Source: Neurospora tetrasperma FGSC 2508
Taxonomy: Eukaryota > Ascomycota > Sordariomycetes > Sordariales > Sordariaceae
NCBI RefSeq assembly: GCF_000213175.1
Contig: NW_009799103.1
Location: forward strand, 833,295-897,294
DNA length: 64,000 bases
Direction of reading: 5' to 3'
Of the stretch, positions 31,644 through 43,639 are shown piece by piece. The notes beneath the pieces are model-generated. The model was not told where the DNA came from and ran no database searches. It saw only the letters and a program-made list of their open reading frames with translations. Position 1 is the first letter of the stretch. Each line of letters starts with the position of its first letter. The position numbers and the translations under genes are program-made.

Positions 31644-33712
31644 CTTTGCACGTCCTCGTTGTCGGTGGTGATATGACGTGTGTGGTATTGGGGAGGTTGA
31701 AGTGAAGTTGAGAATTGTAAGTTTCACTTTTACACCATGTCGGTCGTCAGTCCTGTCACTTGGTGGCTCCAGGCAGGCGGTCGTTACAGCTGACAGCATC
31801 AATGTACTGTGTAGCTCCCCTGTCCAGATTAGTCAGCGGCACAGCGTAAAATACACCAAGTAGCTAGAGGTGTTTCTATGTACCGTACCTCCCCGCTACA
31901 TGCTATACTCCACTGTACCAATCTAACTGGAGCTCTCTATCACCTAGGGGCTCACAGCAAGCATTATGGGTCATCGATCACTGTACATCAAGATCAATGG
32001 CACTACTATGTAGAGTTAGTGTAAGGCACAGCCAGAGGCAGCAATCCATGCCGGTCAAAGTACCTGGCCGTCCCGTCTTTTACAAGGTACGATAATACGA
32101 GAAAGTCCCGGTAGACTTGAACCAAAATGTTGACGACGAGAGGATGTTAACTACAGGTACCTACCTAAGGAGGGACAGATAAGAAACAGAAACCAGAAAC
32201 CTCGAGCCAAAACTGACGGTCTATCAGCAGTAATCCATAACAACACCCTCTCGAAGATGAACAATTCCACCACGTATTGGCCGTGTTCGTTGTTCGAGTT
32301 TGACGACCCAGTTCTTTGCGAGTTGCTTGACGTGTTGACTTTGCCGAGGGAGAATAACATGATGTTAATCGCAAGTAAGTAAATGAAATACAGACATATT
32401 CTACCTCAAGTTGCCGCAAATGGGAGGAGCAAGCGAAGAGATGCCCAAAAAGCCTGCAGTGTCTGCAGTCAAGAAGGACATGGGGGGTCGCGAAGGATAG
32501 GTAGAGACAGCTTTCGGACCCCATCGATCTCGGAGTTCGTTACCCAGTGATCATTGAACATGAAATTTTAGGTAAAGTCGTTCATGGCGTTGCTCAAAGA
32601 CCCGGATGTTCAGCATCCCATGTTCCAGGTGAGGTGAGATTATCACATGCGGCAATGGCATGGCTCGCCTGGGTTGGACGCCAACTGAAAGTTGTGGGAT
32701 GTGAAGAGACATATTGTCGTGAAAGGAACCGGCCGACGAGGTGAGTCAACACGAAGTGAAAACGAGATCGTCATAAAGTTTTTCATGAAGTTTTCCAGAA
32801 AACCGTTGAGCAACTGCAAACTGTTCCAAATATCCGCAGTTCCACATTTGTTAGCCCGTAGGCCCGGTCCACTTGCCGTTATCCGCGACCCACCTGGTGA
32901 ACTTGGCTTCGGCGGAGCTGACGACGCCGCCGTTGATCAATTCCAAAACATTTCAACTCGGTGAACTGAAGAATAGTATTGCACTTCCAATTATAAGTGC
33001 TGTTTCAATGGCTGTCTCGGATCACCTTATGGTGCCGGTCTTCTTTTCTGTTGCCGATTGCGCTCCGTGGCTGACAAGAAAGGGATAAAGTAGTACCATG
33101 TCACGCCGGCCGATACGGGACTGGGGAACCACTCGCCACGGCAGAGGTTAGCCGAAAACCGGCCCGGCCCCACCACTGTCTTTGCAACTTTTGGAATAAA
33201 CAAAGCGTAAAGGCATAACCCTTGTGATCAATGGGAAGAGATTAAGCAATCCGCGATATTCCCGGGCAAATGTCTTTGCAACCGAAGCAGATGTGACTGA
33301 TCAGGCAAGCGTCTTCATGCACAGGACAAGTGCGCACGGGAATGAACAAACCACAGAGCGACGCGACAGCCGTTAAATCCGCCAAAGACTCACCGCACCT
33401 CCGAGCTCCCGGAAGGATTTACAGACACTTCAGCAGTTGCCCTTGCAAAAATGTTGCAAATCGCCATCAATCAACCAATCCGGGCTATGACGTCGGCCGT
33501 CCTTTCCCTGACCTGCCCCACCGGCGGATGCCACCCTCGAAATGACCCTGGTCGACATGGAAGAAGCAACAAAACAAAACTAGTGTAATTCAGATTTTAA
33601 AAAGGAAGCTTCGTCCCATCTGTAACTTTGTCATGGAAAGAACTCCTCTCTTTGTGAGAATCACATCTTTGGACTCGTCCACGGTTCCTTCCAGCACAAG
33701 TTATTAGGTACC
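31644..33712. other. Gene-free stretch SET-MFS
   Basis: About 2 kb. It holds the promoter of the SET gene and the long upstream region of the MFS gene. Several GGTACCTACCTA motifs occur around 32155. No supported coding region. Confidence 0.4.
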
Positions 33713-35703
33713 ATGTCACCGTTGGACCGTGAACCGGTCGATGCTGCTGCTGCAGCCGAGAAGCAACAGATGCATGAACCACCACCACCACCACAACCAC
33801 CTCTCGCACGGGCGCCTTCCTCCCAGAAACAGGACGAACGCCTCGACTCCAATAGGCCTGAGCACTTGGACCCTCTCGACGACCCCGAAAATCAATCGCC
33901 CATGTCGCGTCGCCACACCGATACCCATATGAACGCCAGTTCCAGCAGCGACGATGAGTATGACACCGAAAAGGACAGCGACGAAGATGCCGACGAGTAC
34001 GACGGCCACCGCATCACCAGCCGAGACATCCGACTGACCCGTACTCGCACCAACCGGAGCATGAGATCCAGCACCAAGGAAGGACCGGAGCACGCCAACA
34101 CCACGGGCCGACTCGACCTTACCAAGACTGTTTCCCGTCGTGACACTGTCCTCTCGCGCCTGCGATCCCGCCCTACCGCCCGATTCGAGTTCAACCATCC
34201 GCTAGCACACACCCCGACTGGCAAGGATGTCATTGTCGACTTTGAGGGTCCCGACGACCCCTACCGCCCCATGAACTGGCCCATGAAGAAGAAGATCATG
34301 ACCACGATGCTCTACGGCTTGATCACCATGAGTGCCAGCTGGGCCTCCTCCAGCTACTCGGCCGGCACTGCACAGGTGTCGACTCACTTCGACGTTGGCC
34401 ACGAGGTAGCTGTCCTGGGTACTTCCATCTTCTTGGTTGGTTTCGGTATTGGCCCTCTGCTATGGGCGCCGTTGAGTGAGGTTTTTGGGAGAAGAGTGGC
34501 TGTCTTCGTGCCCATGTTCTTTGCCACTTGTTTCAGCTTCGGTAGTGCCACTGCCAAGGACTATCAAACTCTGATGATTACCCGCTTTTTTGGTGCCTTC
34601 TTTTCTTCGGCTCCTGTGACCAACACTGGTGGTGTGCTGGGAGACTTGTTCTCGCCTGCCGAAAGAGGTATCGCCATGGCGGGATATGCCATGGCAGTTG
34701 TTGGTGGTCCAGCCATCGGTACGCCCCGCTTTCTCATTTCTATCTCTTTCCCGTTGGCCTTGGCTAATTTATCATTGTCATCCTCACAGGCCCCGTCGTC
34801 TCAGCTGCGGTTGCCATTCAGCCCAGTCTCGGTTGGCGATGGACCCTGTACCTCACCGGCATCCTACAAGCCTTCGTTCTCGCCCTCGGCTTGATCTTCA
34901 TCGACGAATCTTACCCTCCGCGACTGCTCGTCAACAAAGCCCGTCGCTTGCGCATCCAAACCGGCAACTGGGCACTCCACGCCAAGTTTGAGGAATGGGA
35001 CGTCACCTTCTCGGAGCTCGCCCAGAAATTCTTACTTCGCCCGGTGCAGCTCCTTTGCACGCCCATCTGCTTCCTCGTCGCTCTTTATGCTAGCTTCTGC
35101 TACGGTATTCTGTACATGCAGCTTGGCGCGATTCCCATTATCTTTGGCGAAGTCCGCGGGTGGACGCAGCTGGTTGCTACTCTGCCGTTATTGTGCATCT
35201 TCATTGGTGCTATGATCGGTTGTGGCGCGAACGTGTATAACCAGTTTATCTACAACAAGGCGTACCGCGCCGCTGGCGACCGCGCCGTTCCTGAACGCCG
35301 TCTGCCGCCCATGATGGTTGGGTCCGTGATCTTTTCGGGTGGGCAGTTCATGCTCGGGTGGACTGCGCCAAAAGATATCCACTGGATTGTGCCCTGCATC
35401 GGTCTGGTTCTTATGGGATCGGGATTTTTCATGATCTTCCAGGCTGCGCTGAATTACTTGGTCGACACGTTTACGCGGTATGCGGCCTCGGCGGTGGCTG
35501 CGAACACGTTCCTCCGCTCGTGCTTTGCATGCGCGTTTCCCTTGGTTGTCACTCCCATGTTCCATAACATTGGTGTGGGACCGGGATCGTCGATTACCGG
35601 AGGGTTTGCGGCTTTGTTGATACCCGTTCCGTTTGTCTTTTTCGTCTATGGAAAGAGGATCAGAAAGAGGTCGAAGTGGTCGAGACCTAGCGTTTATGAC
35701 TGA
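33713..35703 (+). CDS. MFS transporter, DHA1 (polyamine/drug-proton antiporter) type, 639 aa
   Basis: Exons 33713-34718 and 34790-35703, joined in phase 1 inside PAIG|PVVS. Residues 1 to about 170 are a hydrophilic, acidic, phospho-site-rich cytoplasmic tail (with a run of Pro near residue 28). The conserved PDDPYRPMNWPMKKK precedes membrane segment 1, typical of fungal DHA1 polyamine/multidrug transporters. The signature GPLLWAPLSEVFGRR lies between segments 2 and 3, and twelve hydrophobic segments can be counted in two sets of six around a central loop (residues about 400-440). It is expected in the plasma membrane, exporting polyamines or drugs by proton antiport; the substrate is not predictable. 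The ORF ends RKRSKWSRPSVYD with a basic C-terminus. Confidence 0.92.
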
Positions 35704-36437
35704 GGGGTCCATGATGGATGATGAGATGATGCATGATCATGCATTTCTGGGATTATGGGTATGTCATGTTTGATGATGCATTTTACGGCGTTCTGGCTCA
35801 TCTACAGGAGATACCAACTGATAGCATTGCGTTTGAGCTTTACTTGGAAATTCCTGTCGACTTTTATGAAGTATAAATACCTGTCAGTAGACGAATAATA
35901 TTAATTGTGGCTATCGAACTCAACGATTGACAAGTGCGTCACAGAACAATCGAGTGATCATGTCAGGGTTAGGGTCTTTTTCGAGATGTCACTTTGCCCC
36001 TGACGGCCCGCTCCGCGGATAGTGCTGACATCACCACTAATGTTGCGATCAACTGCACGCCGTTATACACGTGTAGAAATCTCGTTGAAAATTTGTTGGA
36101 AAGGCGGTGATCTCCTTGCACCTCTTTTACTGGATTCATCATCCTGCGATCATTGCGAGTCCCATCCTGGAAAAATGCCTATATCCGTCATCGATCCAAG
36201 GCCTTAGCAGGCTTCTTATCTCCGATCCGACAGATGCATGTGAAAGGGAATTGGTCAGGGGCCCGGACCACCTCGCGTATCTTTCGATAGCATCATGCAA
36301 ATCCCCCACCAACGTAATATATAAAGACTGACCTCCGGCAAAACTACCAACTTCATAAAGGCAGTCGCAAAATACCTCATATCCAATCTCAAGAAAGCTC
36401 AAACAGCGAAACGAATTCATCAGTGACGGCAACAACA
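35704..36437. promoter_or_regulatory. Intergenic region with TATA box of the SDR gene
   Basis: TATATAAAG at 36318-36326 lies 120 nt before the SDR ATG. The rest contains the MFS 3' flank and nothing else that I recognise. Confidence 0.5.
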
Positions 36438-37499
36438 ATGGACTACATCCCCTTCCTCTCGGGGGGCGTCTCCTTCAACCCCCGCACCGACATCCCCTCT
36501 TCTGCTCTCCATGGCAAAACCATTCTCGTGACAGGCGGCAACGCCGGCCTCGGCAAGCAATCCATCCTCGAATTCGTCCGCCAGCCCGCCGCCTCTCTCC
36601 CCTCGCGCATCTGGCTCTGCTCCCGCTCCCTCGAGCGCGCCCAATCCGCCATCGACGACATCTCCGCCGCCGTCCAATCCTCCGGCGTCAATCCCGACTT
36701 CGACGCCTCTTCCATCATCAAGCCCCTCGAGCTAGACCTTACCTCCTTCGACTCCATCAAATCCGCCGCCCGGACCGTCCTTGCCGAAAGCGACCGCCTC
36801 GACATCCTCATGCTCAACGCCGGCATCATGGCGGCCGCCACCGGCGTCACCGCCGAAGGCTACGAGATCCAATTCGGCACCAACCACGTCGGCCACGCCT
36901 TACTCACCAAGCTCTTGCTTCCTCTCCTGCTCAAAACCGCCCGCAGCGCCAAGGGTAATGACCTCCCCCAGCCAGCGGACGGCACCCCTACCGCGCCTCC
37001 GGACGTCCGCGTCGTTGTCTTGTCTTCTGAAGGCCATCGTCTTCCGCCTCTTTTGGGCATCAACTTCGCGACTTTGAAATCAGACCAATCCTCCATGTTG
37101 ACGTGGCAGCGCTACGGCCAATCCAAGCTCGCCAACATCTTGTTTGGCAAGCAGCTTGCTGCGCATTATCCGGAGGAGCTGACGGTGGTGGCACTGCATC
37201 CCGGCGCGGTCAACACGCAGCTTTTCCACCCGTTCCGCAATAGTGGATGGATTGGGTGGGCGGTCACGGGGTTCCTCAAATTCTTTTTGAGCACGGTGGA
37301 GGATGGAGCGAAGAATCAGGTGTGGGCGGCGACGGCGCCGAGGGAGCAGGTGCAGAGCGAGGGCAAGGGCAAGTGTGCGTATTTCCTGCCGGTGGGGAAG
37401 AGGGTGGGAGAAAGTGGATGGGCGAAGGATGAGGAGTTGGCGAGCAAGTTGTGGCAGTGGACGGAGGGGGAGTTGGAGGGGCAGGAGGTTGATGCTTGA
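36438..37499 (+). CDS. Short-chain dehydrogenase/reductase, 353 aa
   Basis: Single exon; start at ATG 36438 (ACAATGGAC), since the earlier open frame begins only with GTG. NAD(P)-dependent oxidoreductase of the classical SDR type. Motifs: TGGNAGLG (cofactor loop, residues about 34-41), LELDLTSFDS (adenine-ring Asp), NAGIM, LSSEGH (catalytic Ser), and YGQSK (catalytic Tyr and Lys). The overall shape resembles retinol-dehydrogenase/WW-oxidoreductase-like fungal SDRs. No signal peptide; a hydrophobic stretch near residue 275 (WIGWAVTGFLKFFL) may touch membranes. The coding strand is unusually C-rich at third positions. The substrate is unknown. Confidence 0.92.
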   Translation: MDYIPFLSGGVSFNPRTDIPSSALHGKTILVTGGNAGLGKQSILEFVRQPAASLPSRIWLCSRSLERAQSAIDDISAAVQSSGVNPDFDASSIIKPLELDLTSFDSIKSAARTVLAESDRLDILMLNAGIMAAATGVTAEGYEIQFGTNHVGHALLTKLLLPLLLKTARSAKGNDLPQPADGTPTAPPDVRVVVLSSEGHRLPPLLGINFATLKSDQSSMLTWQRYGQSKLANILFGKQLAAHYPEELTVVALHPGAVNTQLFHPFRNSGWIGWAVTGFLKFFLSTVEDGAKNQVWAATAPREQVQSEGKGKCAYFLPVGKRVGESGWAKDEELASKLWQWTEGELEGQEVDA

Positions 37500-39435
37500 G
37501 CGGGAGGTGCGGCGATGCATGAAGCGTGAGGTGTTGGGGACACGTACACTAGATGCTGGATTGGAGCGGAACTCTTCCCGACTTCAATGGGTACCTTGGA
37601 GGGGCTTCGGGCTTGTCCTTCGGTACCGGAGAGCTAGAAGATCTCTTATACGCCTGTGTCTTTGGTGTATCTTTGACACGCTGGCTATCAAGTTCTGTTT
37701 CTTCTAGCTTTCAGTCCGGGCGCACCGGGATCAACTCAGGGGGACTAGTCGGGTTGGGGTCTAACGTGTCGATAATGTTTTTCAACCTTTCTATACAACT
37801 TGATAGTTCTTGCATACAACAGCGGTATATGACATACATTCGAACTCGCTCATCAAGCAGTCAACGCCTCCGCCCATGGTGGAATTTGACGAGGCGGTGA
37901 TCAAAGTTGCGAGTTGGGCGGCTTCGGAAACAAGATCTTTTAGACGCTGATGTACAGCAGCCTTGGCTTCGTGCTTTGCATGTTACATCGGCTCTGGGAG
38001 TCTCTTGGGTGGAAGTGTGTGGAAGTTATGAAAGGGGCTGGCAGCAACCATGGGCGCCACCGCCGAGCTACCGGGGCCATCAGGTTATTTCCCATTGAAG
38101 AGGTAATCCAAAGTGTTAGCGGCGAGGACAGAAAGCTCAAGCACATGACACTTAATTCAGGTCGTTCGGCCACATCATTTCATGTTCCAGTACGTACCTA
38201 CTCAGCCAAACAACCTTTCACCGGCCTTTTGAGCCCATCGAGTCATCGACTGACACAAGATCGTTTTGGAAGGGAACTACTACACCTAGAAACACACCCT
38301 ACAGAGCGCACCAAACCATGTCCCTAACTCATCTCGAGGTACATTCTCCTCTTTTTGATCTCTCTGCTTGTCTTTATCTACTGACAATATTGGGGCCGAC
38401 ACTAGATAGGTACGCTTTGACGAGACTCAATATTATACGTTGGGCTAAACGTCAACTGGCAACGTGGTAGATATCCCGTTTGCTTTGGTCATGTCCGCTC
38501 TGCGTCGTCCTCCGAGTCAATTTGTTGTATAATTCTGAGTCGCAGCATTCAGGAGGACCAGAGCCATATAATGCGTGAAAAATAGTCAGCAGGAAAGAGC
38601 ATCCTCGGATGACTAGAGGTATGATATTGACGAATACCAGGACACGTTGCGTCTAACTGCCTTACCCAACCCGCTTTGCCTCGCCGCGTTCAAGCACTGT
38701 GGCGTAAGTAGTTTTGTCTCTGTGTTGGTGAGGGTGGAGGATGAAGGAGAGCAGGAAAAAGGCAAGAGGCAGAGGGGCAAAGAGGACCAGATATTTGTAT
38801 TACGATGATTGCCTCTAGAAGGCAAGTCCCCTCTTCATTTCCTTGGGATCAACAGGTGCGGGAGGAGAACGTAAATCACCCAGTTTTCCTTGTACACCTC
38901 AAATCCTCGATATCGATTTTGGTTTCCTGAACTTCGACTTATCACGAACTCTCTCGATCATTTCACTGCTCCTTGGTTTCTTCTTAGTTTCTCGAATATG
39001 GTGGACTCAGTACAAGTACCACTAGATCATGATCAGAGGTACATTACTATAACTATCTTCTCTACCACATTTCGGTACTCCACTGCACCCACACCATATC
39101 ACATGCACGCTGTCACTGATGAAAACTTGAGACAGGTGACCACAGATGAGATTTGTGAGAGGTGAATGACGCGTCTTGTCGGATTGCATATATCTTCGTG
39201 ATCATTCGATATGATCCTTCCATCAGACAGAAGACGTCCAGCAAAAAGTTCATCCCCTCGTCCTATTATAGGTTCCTGGTATCTTGTAAAAGCCATGCTG
39301 GGTATCACAACTCCCCTTCTTCAACAAATGAAATGTCCTCAAGCTCAAGGCCTTCCCACCTACACTATCGCAGGCTTACTGCTCGGCGCCACAACCGTCC
39401 TTTCCCTCCCCTCCACTCCGCTACCTGCCGGCCTA
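37500..39435. other. Gene-free stretch SDR to 39.4 kb
   Basis: About 1.9 kb with only overlapping short frames. No supported gene. Confidence 0.4.
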
Positions 39436-40147
39436 CTACCTCGACGGACCCCTATAGCCTGGGTCCTCGGGCGAAGGAGCTGGTGAGCGGCGCTGACCCT
39501 CTGGTGAGGGAGCCTGCGCGCGGCGCGGGCCCTCTGGTGAAGGAGCTCGCGAACGGGCTCTGGTGCTCTCCCTGGCGGATGTGGCTATCATTAGGTTTGA
39601 GTTAGCTTCCACTCAACAACAGTATATAATGACAACAAGGTGAAGACTCACAGCCGTTGGCCCTATCCTGCAAGGGCCTGTTGTTCACTCGGCCCATGGG
39701 CGCGGGCAGGGGCAGTGGCCGGCTGTCAGCAGCCACCGTTGCCAGTGTGTTCAACCTCGCCGCAGAAGTGGTAGGGCCGTTGTTGTGTGAGTGGCCGTAG
39801 CCACTGGACGTGCCGCTGGGGATGTTGCCCCTGGTGTTGGTGTTGGCGCTGCGGGTGATGGTGGTGATATTGCTGGGATTGGTGGTTTGCGGGTTGCTGC
39901 CACCCACAGCAACAGGGCCGAACGAGACCGGGCGCGAGCCGGGAAAGGGCTGCCAGTTGGACTGCCACTGAAGTGGCAGCGTCCCTGGCACGTTACCCGG
40001 GACGTTTCCCCAGAGGCCGAACTCGCCAAAGCCTGCTCTCAGAAGCATGAGAGCTTCTACGGCCTCTTGCTCTCTTTGTCTGCGGCGCTGTTGCGCCGCT
40101 TCATAGAGCCTTTTGTGGGGGCAAGGTTTCTTTTGATGACGAGTCAT
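39436..40147 (-). CDS. Hypothetical repeat-bearing protein, 214 aa
   Basis: Minus-strand exons 40147-39652 and 39584-39436, joined in phase 1 across a 67-nt intron with GTGAGT donor and GCTAAC branch. The N-terminus is basic (MTRHQKKPCPHKRL) followed by a short Gln/Arg/Glu helix (EAAQQRRRQREQEAVEAL). The middle is Gly/Asn/Thr/Pro-rich and disordered. The C-terminus carries an imperfect 11-residue repeat built on APSPEG-[PQ]-RR (three copies), matching a 33-bp tandem DNA repeat at about 39473-39563. The Gln/Arg start and phase-1 splice recall family genes I and J, but no helical core exon was found, so relationship is unproven. Function unknown. Confidence 0.5.
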
Positions 40148-41252
40148 CTTGGTTGGTTGGTGATGATGATGGTGGTGGTGTTGTTTGTGGTTGTGTCGTT
40201 AATGAGTGAGCTTGGAGGGGTAAGTTTGAGGTTGGCTTTTTGCGAAATGGTTATGTGCAAGCAGGGCGGTCTGAGATTGTTCTGCCTGGGGCAAGTAAAA
40301 GCCAGATGAGAAAGTGAAGGAAGGAGCAGGCAGACAGGACGATGTCGTCTTAGCGCGCACGGGTCGAATTCATCTGAAGACTTGAGAGGGTTGTTACCTG
40401 ACTACGACCTTCCGCTCCTTCCTCGGATGACGACAAAACGGACTGAGTCAAAATTCTTTGTGAGGGGCCCGTTTGTATCAACAGGTACATGTGGACTTTG
40501 TTTCGTCACTCTGTCCTCCGCTCGTTCCTCTTTGCTCACTTCCCCAGTATGCTGCCTGAACTTGTGGAGAAAGAGTCAGCGAGTTGTCCAGTCCAGTTTC
40601 TTGATCATCACGTGGAGCTGATACACATGCAGGTGTAGTGGAAAAGATGAAGAACAAACAGAAAGTAGCAGGACCTGGGGTTTATATACGGAATGCAAGA
40701 GCAAGTGGAATTACAACGAACCATTGAAGGGAACTGACCAGCTTTATATAGAGGTTGTTTCAGGTCTAGTAACGGGAAGGTGTGACAGGCAATAAGCAAT
40801 GGCAAACATGGAAACTTTTCTTCAACCTCTGACACTTCCGTCTTCCCTCAAACCTCTTGTTCTTAATGTTGTCGACATATTCAGCACGCTTTTCTTCTGC
40901 TTGGCCATTGACTTCTGGGAGTTCGAAGACACTGCCCACTTCTTGAACCAATTTTTTCGAGCATACAACATACGTGGTAACGAAAGATACAGATATTGGA
41001 GTAGCCAAATGTCCTTCTCTTCTCGCATGTGGTATCCTTGAGCTGCTAGTCGCTTCTTTGTTTACTTTCACATCTAGTTTCCTTTTTGTATGTCTGTGTT
41101 TACACTTCCTTCACTTTGAACTTCAAGGCAAAGAGCCTCTTCTGTTGGAGTCATAACCCAATGTCAACACTCAACAAACGCTTTGCCGTAGCCAAACAAA
41201 CAATCTTTAGTGACTTTCGTTGTCTTCAACTTTCATCAACTTCAGTTCATCG
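40148..41252. other. Gene-free interval
   Basis: TATATAG-like sequences near 40680-40750 could be promoter parts. No supported coding region. Confidence 0.35.
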
Positions 41253-41978
41253 TTACCAGGTATGCTCCTCCTCCATATCTGACAGCCCTTCCTCACCCTT
41301 CTTCAACTCTTCAACCGCCCCCTCCAACTCCTGGACCTTTCTGTCTACCTTCTCATTCAAGAGATGAACCCTCTCGTCCAAACCCGAAGTCAACACCAGA
41401 TGGCTCCTCTCTAGTTCAGCAATTCTCCTCGTCATCTGCTGCCTGGCGAGCTCATTCTGCTGGACTGTATATTTCAGGTTGAAGACATGCTCCTTCAACA
41501 TCTGCATATCACTGCGCAGGCCGTCGTACTTCTCGAGGTGATCCTTCAGCTTCACCAAGAGCTTCTCCCGCTCCCTGTACCTCTCAAAGGCAAGCTCCCG
41601 GTACACTCTGATCTTGTCTTCCTCTGAGTTGTTGGACAGAAAATACTTCTCCCAGGCTTCGAGCGGCTCGGCGCGCGTTTCGGCCTTGGCAAGCTCCTTG
41701 TGGAAATCGTAGCGCATATGGCCGGACATCTTTTGCCATGCGACCTCGCGATTAGTGTCGAGGCTTAGGAGAGCTTTCTTCAGGCGCTCTCTTCGTGCAG
41801 CAGTGTCGGGAGGGATCTGGACAGGGCCGTGGGCAATGGCACCGAATTCCGCGGCGGCTGGCACATTCGGAAAATGAAGCTGCGCGGGTTGGTTTTGAAC
41901 TGCGATGCTCGTGGGAAGCGGGGGCTGATCTTGAATCTGACGTCTGGCTTGGTCAGGTTTGACGTTCATGTTGGGCAT
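41253..41978 (-). CDS. Coiled-coil hypothetical protein, 241 aa
   Basis: Single open exon from MPNMNVKPDQ. Residues about 1-60 are Pro/Gln-rich and disordered. Residues about 65-130 are charged helices (REVAWQKMSGHMRYDFHKEL, EAWEKYFLSNNSEEDKI). Residues about 130-235 form a long heptad-patterned coiled coil (KLKDHLEKYDGLRSDMQMLK, RIAELERSHLVL, LNEKVDRKVQELEGAVEEL). The end is acidic (DMEEEHTW). GTACGT near 42061 and CAG at 42010 on the minus strand suggest an intron in the 5' leader; joining them to the short ATG frame upstream breaks the frame, so the start is taken at 41978. No family recognised; probably an oligomerising structural or adaptor protein. Confidence 0.6.
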   Translation of the reverse strand: MPNMNVKPDQARRQIQDQPPLPTSIAVQNQPAQLHFPNVPAAAEFGAIAHGPVQIPPDTAARRERLKKALLSLDTNREVAWQKMSGHMRYDFHKELAKAETRAEPLEAWEKYFLSNNSEEDKIRVYRELAFERYREREKLLVKLKDHLEKYDGLRSDMQMLKEHVFNLKYTVQQNELARQQMTRRIAELERSHLVLTSGLDERVHLLNEKVDRKVQELEGAVEELKKGEEGLSDMEEEHTW

Positions 41979-43529
41979 GTCGATATCGAAGCACTTTTCG
42001 TTACCTGGTCAGTAAGCCCCTCTCTGAGTCTCTGGCGCCTAACAGCGGAAGTTAGCACGTACCTCATCACCGTTGCTGAGATGATCATTCATGTTATGAG
42101 AGTGCTCTAGATATACTTTGCTTGTTGTGTGGATACAAAGCAGTCGCTGGTATAGTTCACTGGTTTTGGTGCTTCTGAGATGCTTCTCGCAGGTAAGAAA
42201 GAAATGTCGCGTAGGTTCATCAAGCTTTGAGCTTGAACATCATGTGATTTGAGAAGTTGGTGTAAAGATCTGTATTGTTGAGCAAGAAATGTGGGACATT
42301 ACCAGTGAATGGTTGCCATGCCTTCTCCCACAGTAAGACCACAACAGCGCAAAATAGAAACTGGTCCTGGTTGAATGTATGTCCCTGTGGAGTTAAGATG
42401 TCGGGACAAACAGCTGAACTGAAGTTCTTATTGGCTAGAAAATATCTGCAAAGGATTTGCGACAACATGGGACGGAATTTCGATGCATTTGGTACCCCCT
42501 TTATCGTGTTCAAGGCATTAGCAAAGGACGCAAGACGGAAATCGCTCTGACCATCAAGGACCTCCATGCTGTATTCCTGCAGTCACTCCTATTCTCGACG
42601 AGGCCAGGTTTTGTGTCGAAACGGTGACAATGAGTGACATGGAAGGTAGATACCAGGAAACCGCGAACTTGCGTGGATCGCATCGACTAAGACGAATACC
42701 GCACGGGTGGAGAAAGGAGAATGCTCGGCCTATCTTCGATTGATCGATCCCACACTGGTAGATTGCATACCTGTCGAGACAACAGTCTGTTTGACCCTTT
42801 CACATCGACATTATTGGGGTAAGGTCGTGCCATGTTGCAATAAAGGACTGATCAAATATTTCTCTAGAACCTTTAGTTTTGGCACGTAGGCACCTGCGTA
42901 AAAACTAGGTAGCCAGAATCCAGGAGGCAGACATAGTTGTATCTATCTTCAGAGAATCGATACCCAATATCCGAAGTGGAAAGCTTCAAAGTGTCTAAGT
43001 AGCAGTGAAATGCAGAATTAGTGGCAAGCCCTCAACGTGGAGTTAAGCAATCACGAGGTACGATGAAATTTGTAGGCCAAGTCTGGTGGAAAATATAACA
43101 GCAGGGTAGACGAAGGAGATCTGAGTGTTGGAAGCAAAGAGGCCAAGTTAAAGTCCCGTGAAAGAAACAATTTCTGTGCGTTGTTTTGTCGGAATGATCC
43201 CTTCTGCAAATGGGGCGGAAGGAGGAAACGCGCTCGTTCCTTCCATAGACACAAGGCGAAAGGACAAGAATAAGTGCTCAATTGACGCCTTTTTCTTCTT
43301 GCAAACCTAACAAGAGAAAATGGATAACACCTGGCAGATAGAGAAACTAAAGGAAGTGAAAGGGGTGGGCTAAGGACTAATCTTCTTTACGGGAAGACAA
43401 TGTCCCACCCACGACGAGCAAGTAAAAGAACTAAGATCTTGAAGCTGAGCTACAATCGAAAAAAAAGAAAAAGAAAAGAAAAACTGGAGTTGGGAGTTGC
43501 GCTTTTCGGGTTAAGAAACGGAAAAGTCC
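41979..43529. other. Gene-free interval before the tRNA
   Basis: No supported gene. A/G-rich tract near 43440-43490. Confidence 0.4.
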
Positions 43530-43536
43530 AAAAAAA
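43530..43536 (-). terminator. RNA polymerase III terminator of tRNA-Glu
   Basis: Seven T on the minus strand, 12 nt past the 3' end of the tRNA gene. Confidence 0.7.
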
Positions 43537-43547
43537 GATTTTTGAGA

Positions 43548-43639
43548 CTCGGATACCGGGAGTCGAACCCGGGGCTGTTGAGAGAGCAGTCACTCCTAAG
43601 AAGTGAGAGTCAACGATGTTACCGCTACACCATACCCGA
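43548..43639 (-). tRNA. tRNA-Glu (CTC) with intron
   Basis: The minus strand folds into a full cloverleaf: acceptor TCGGGTA/TATCCGA plus discriminator G; D stem GTGT/ACAT with AGCGGTA loop; anticodon stem GTTGA/TCAAC; T arm CCGGG-TTCGACT-CCCGG. The anticodon loop begins CT-CTC-A, reading GAG codons. A 21-nt intron (about 43583-43603) follows the base 3' of the anticodon, the standard nuclear tRNA intron position. Internal A- and B-box sequences (TAGCGGTAAC, GGTTCGACTCC) are present. The mature tRNA would be 71 nt before CCA addition. Confidence 0.92.

Noticed and set aside
35960-35975. GGGTTAGGGTC, telomere-like
   Set aside because: A single unit and a half without tandem repetition; no telomeric array.
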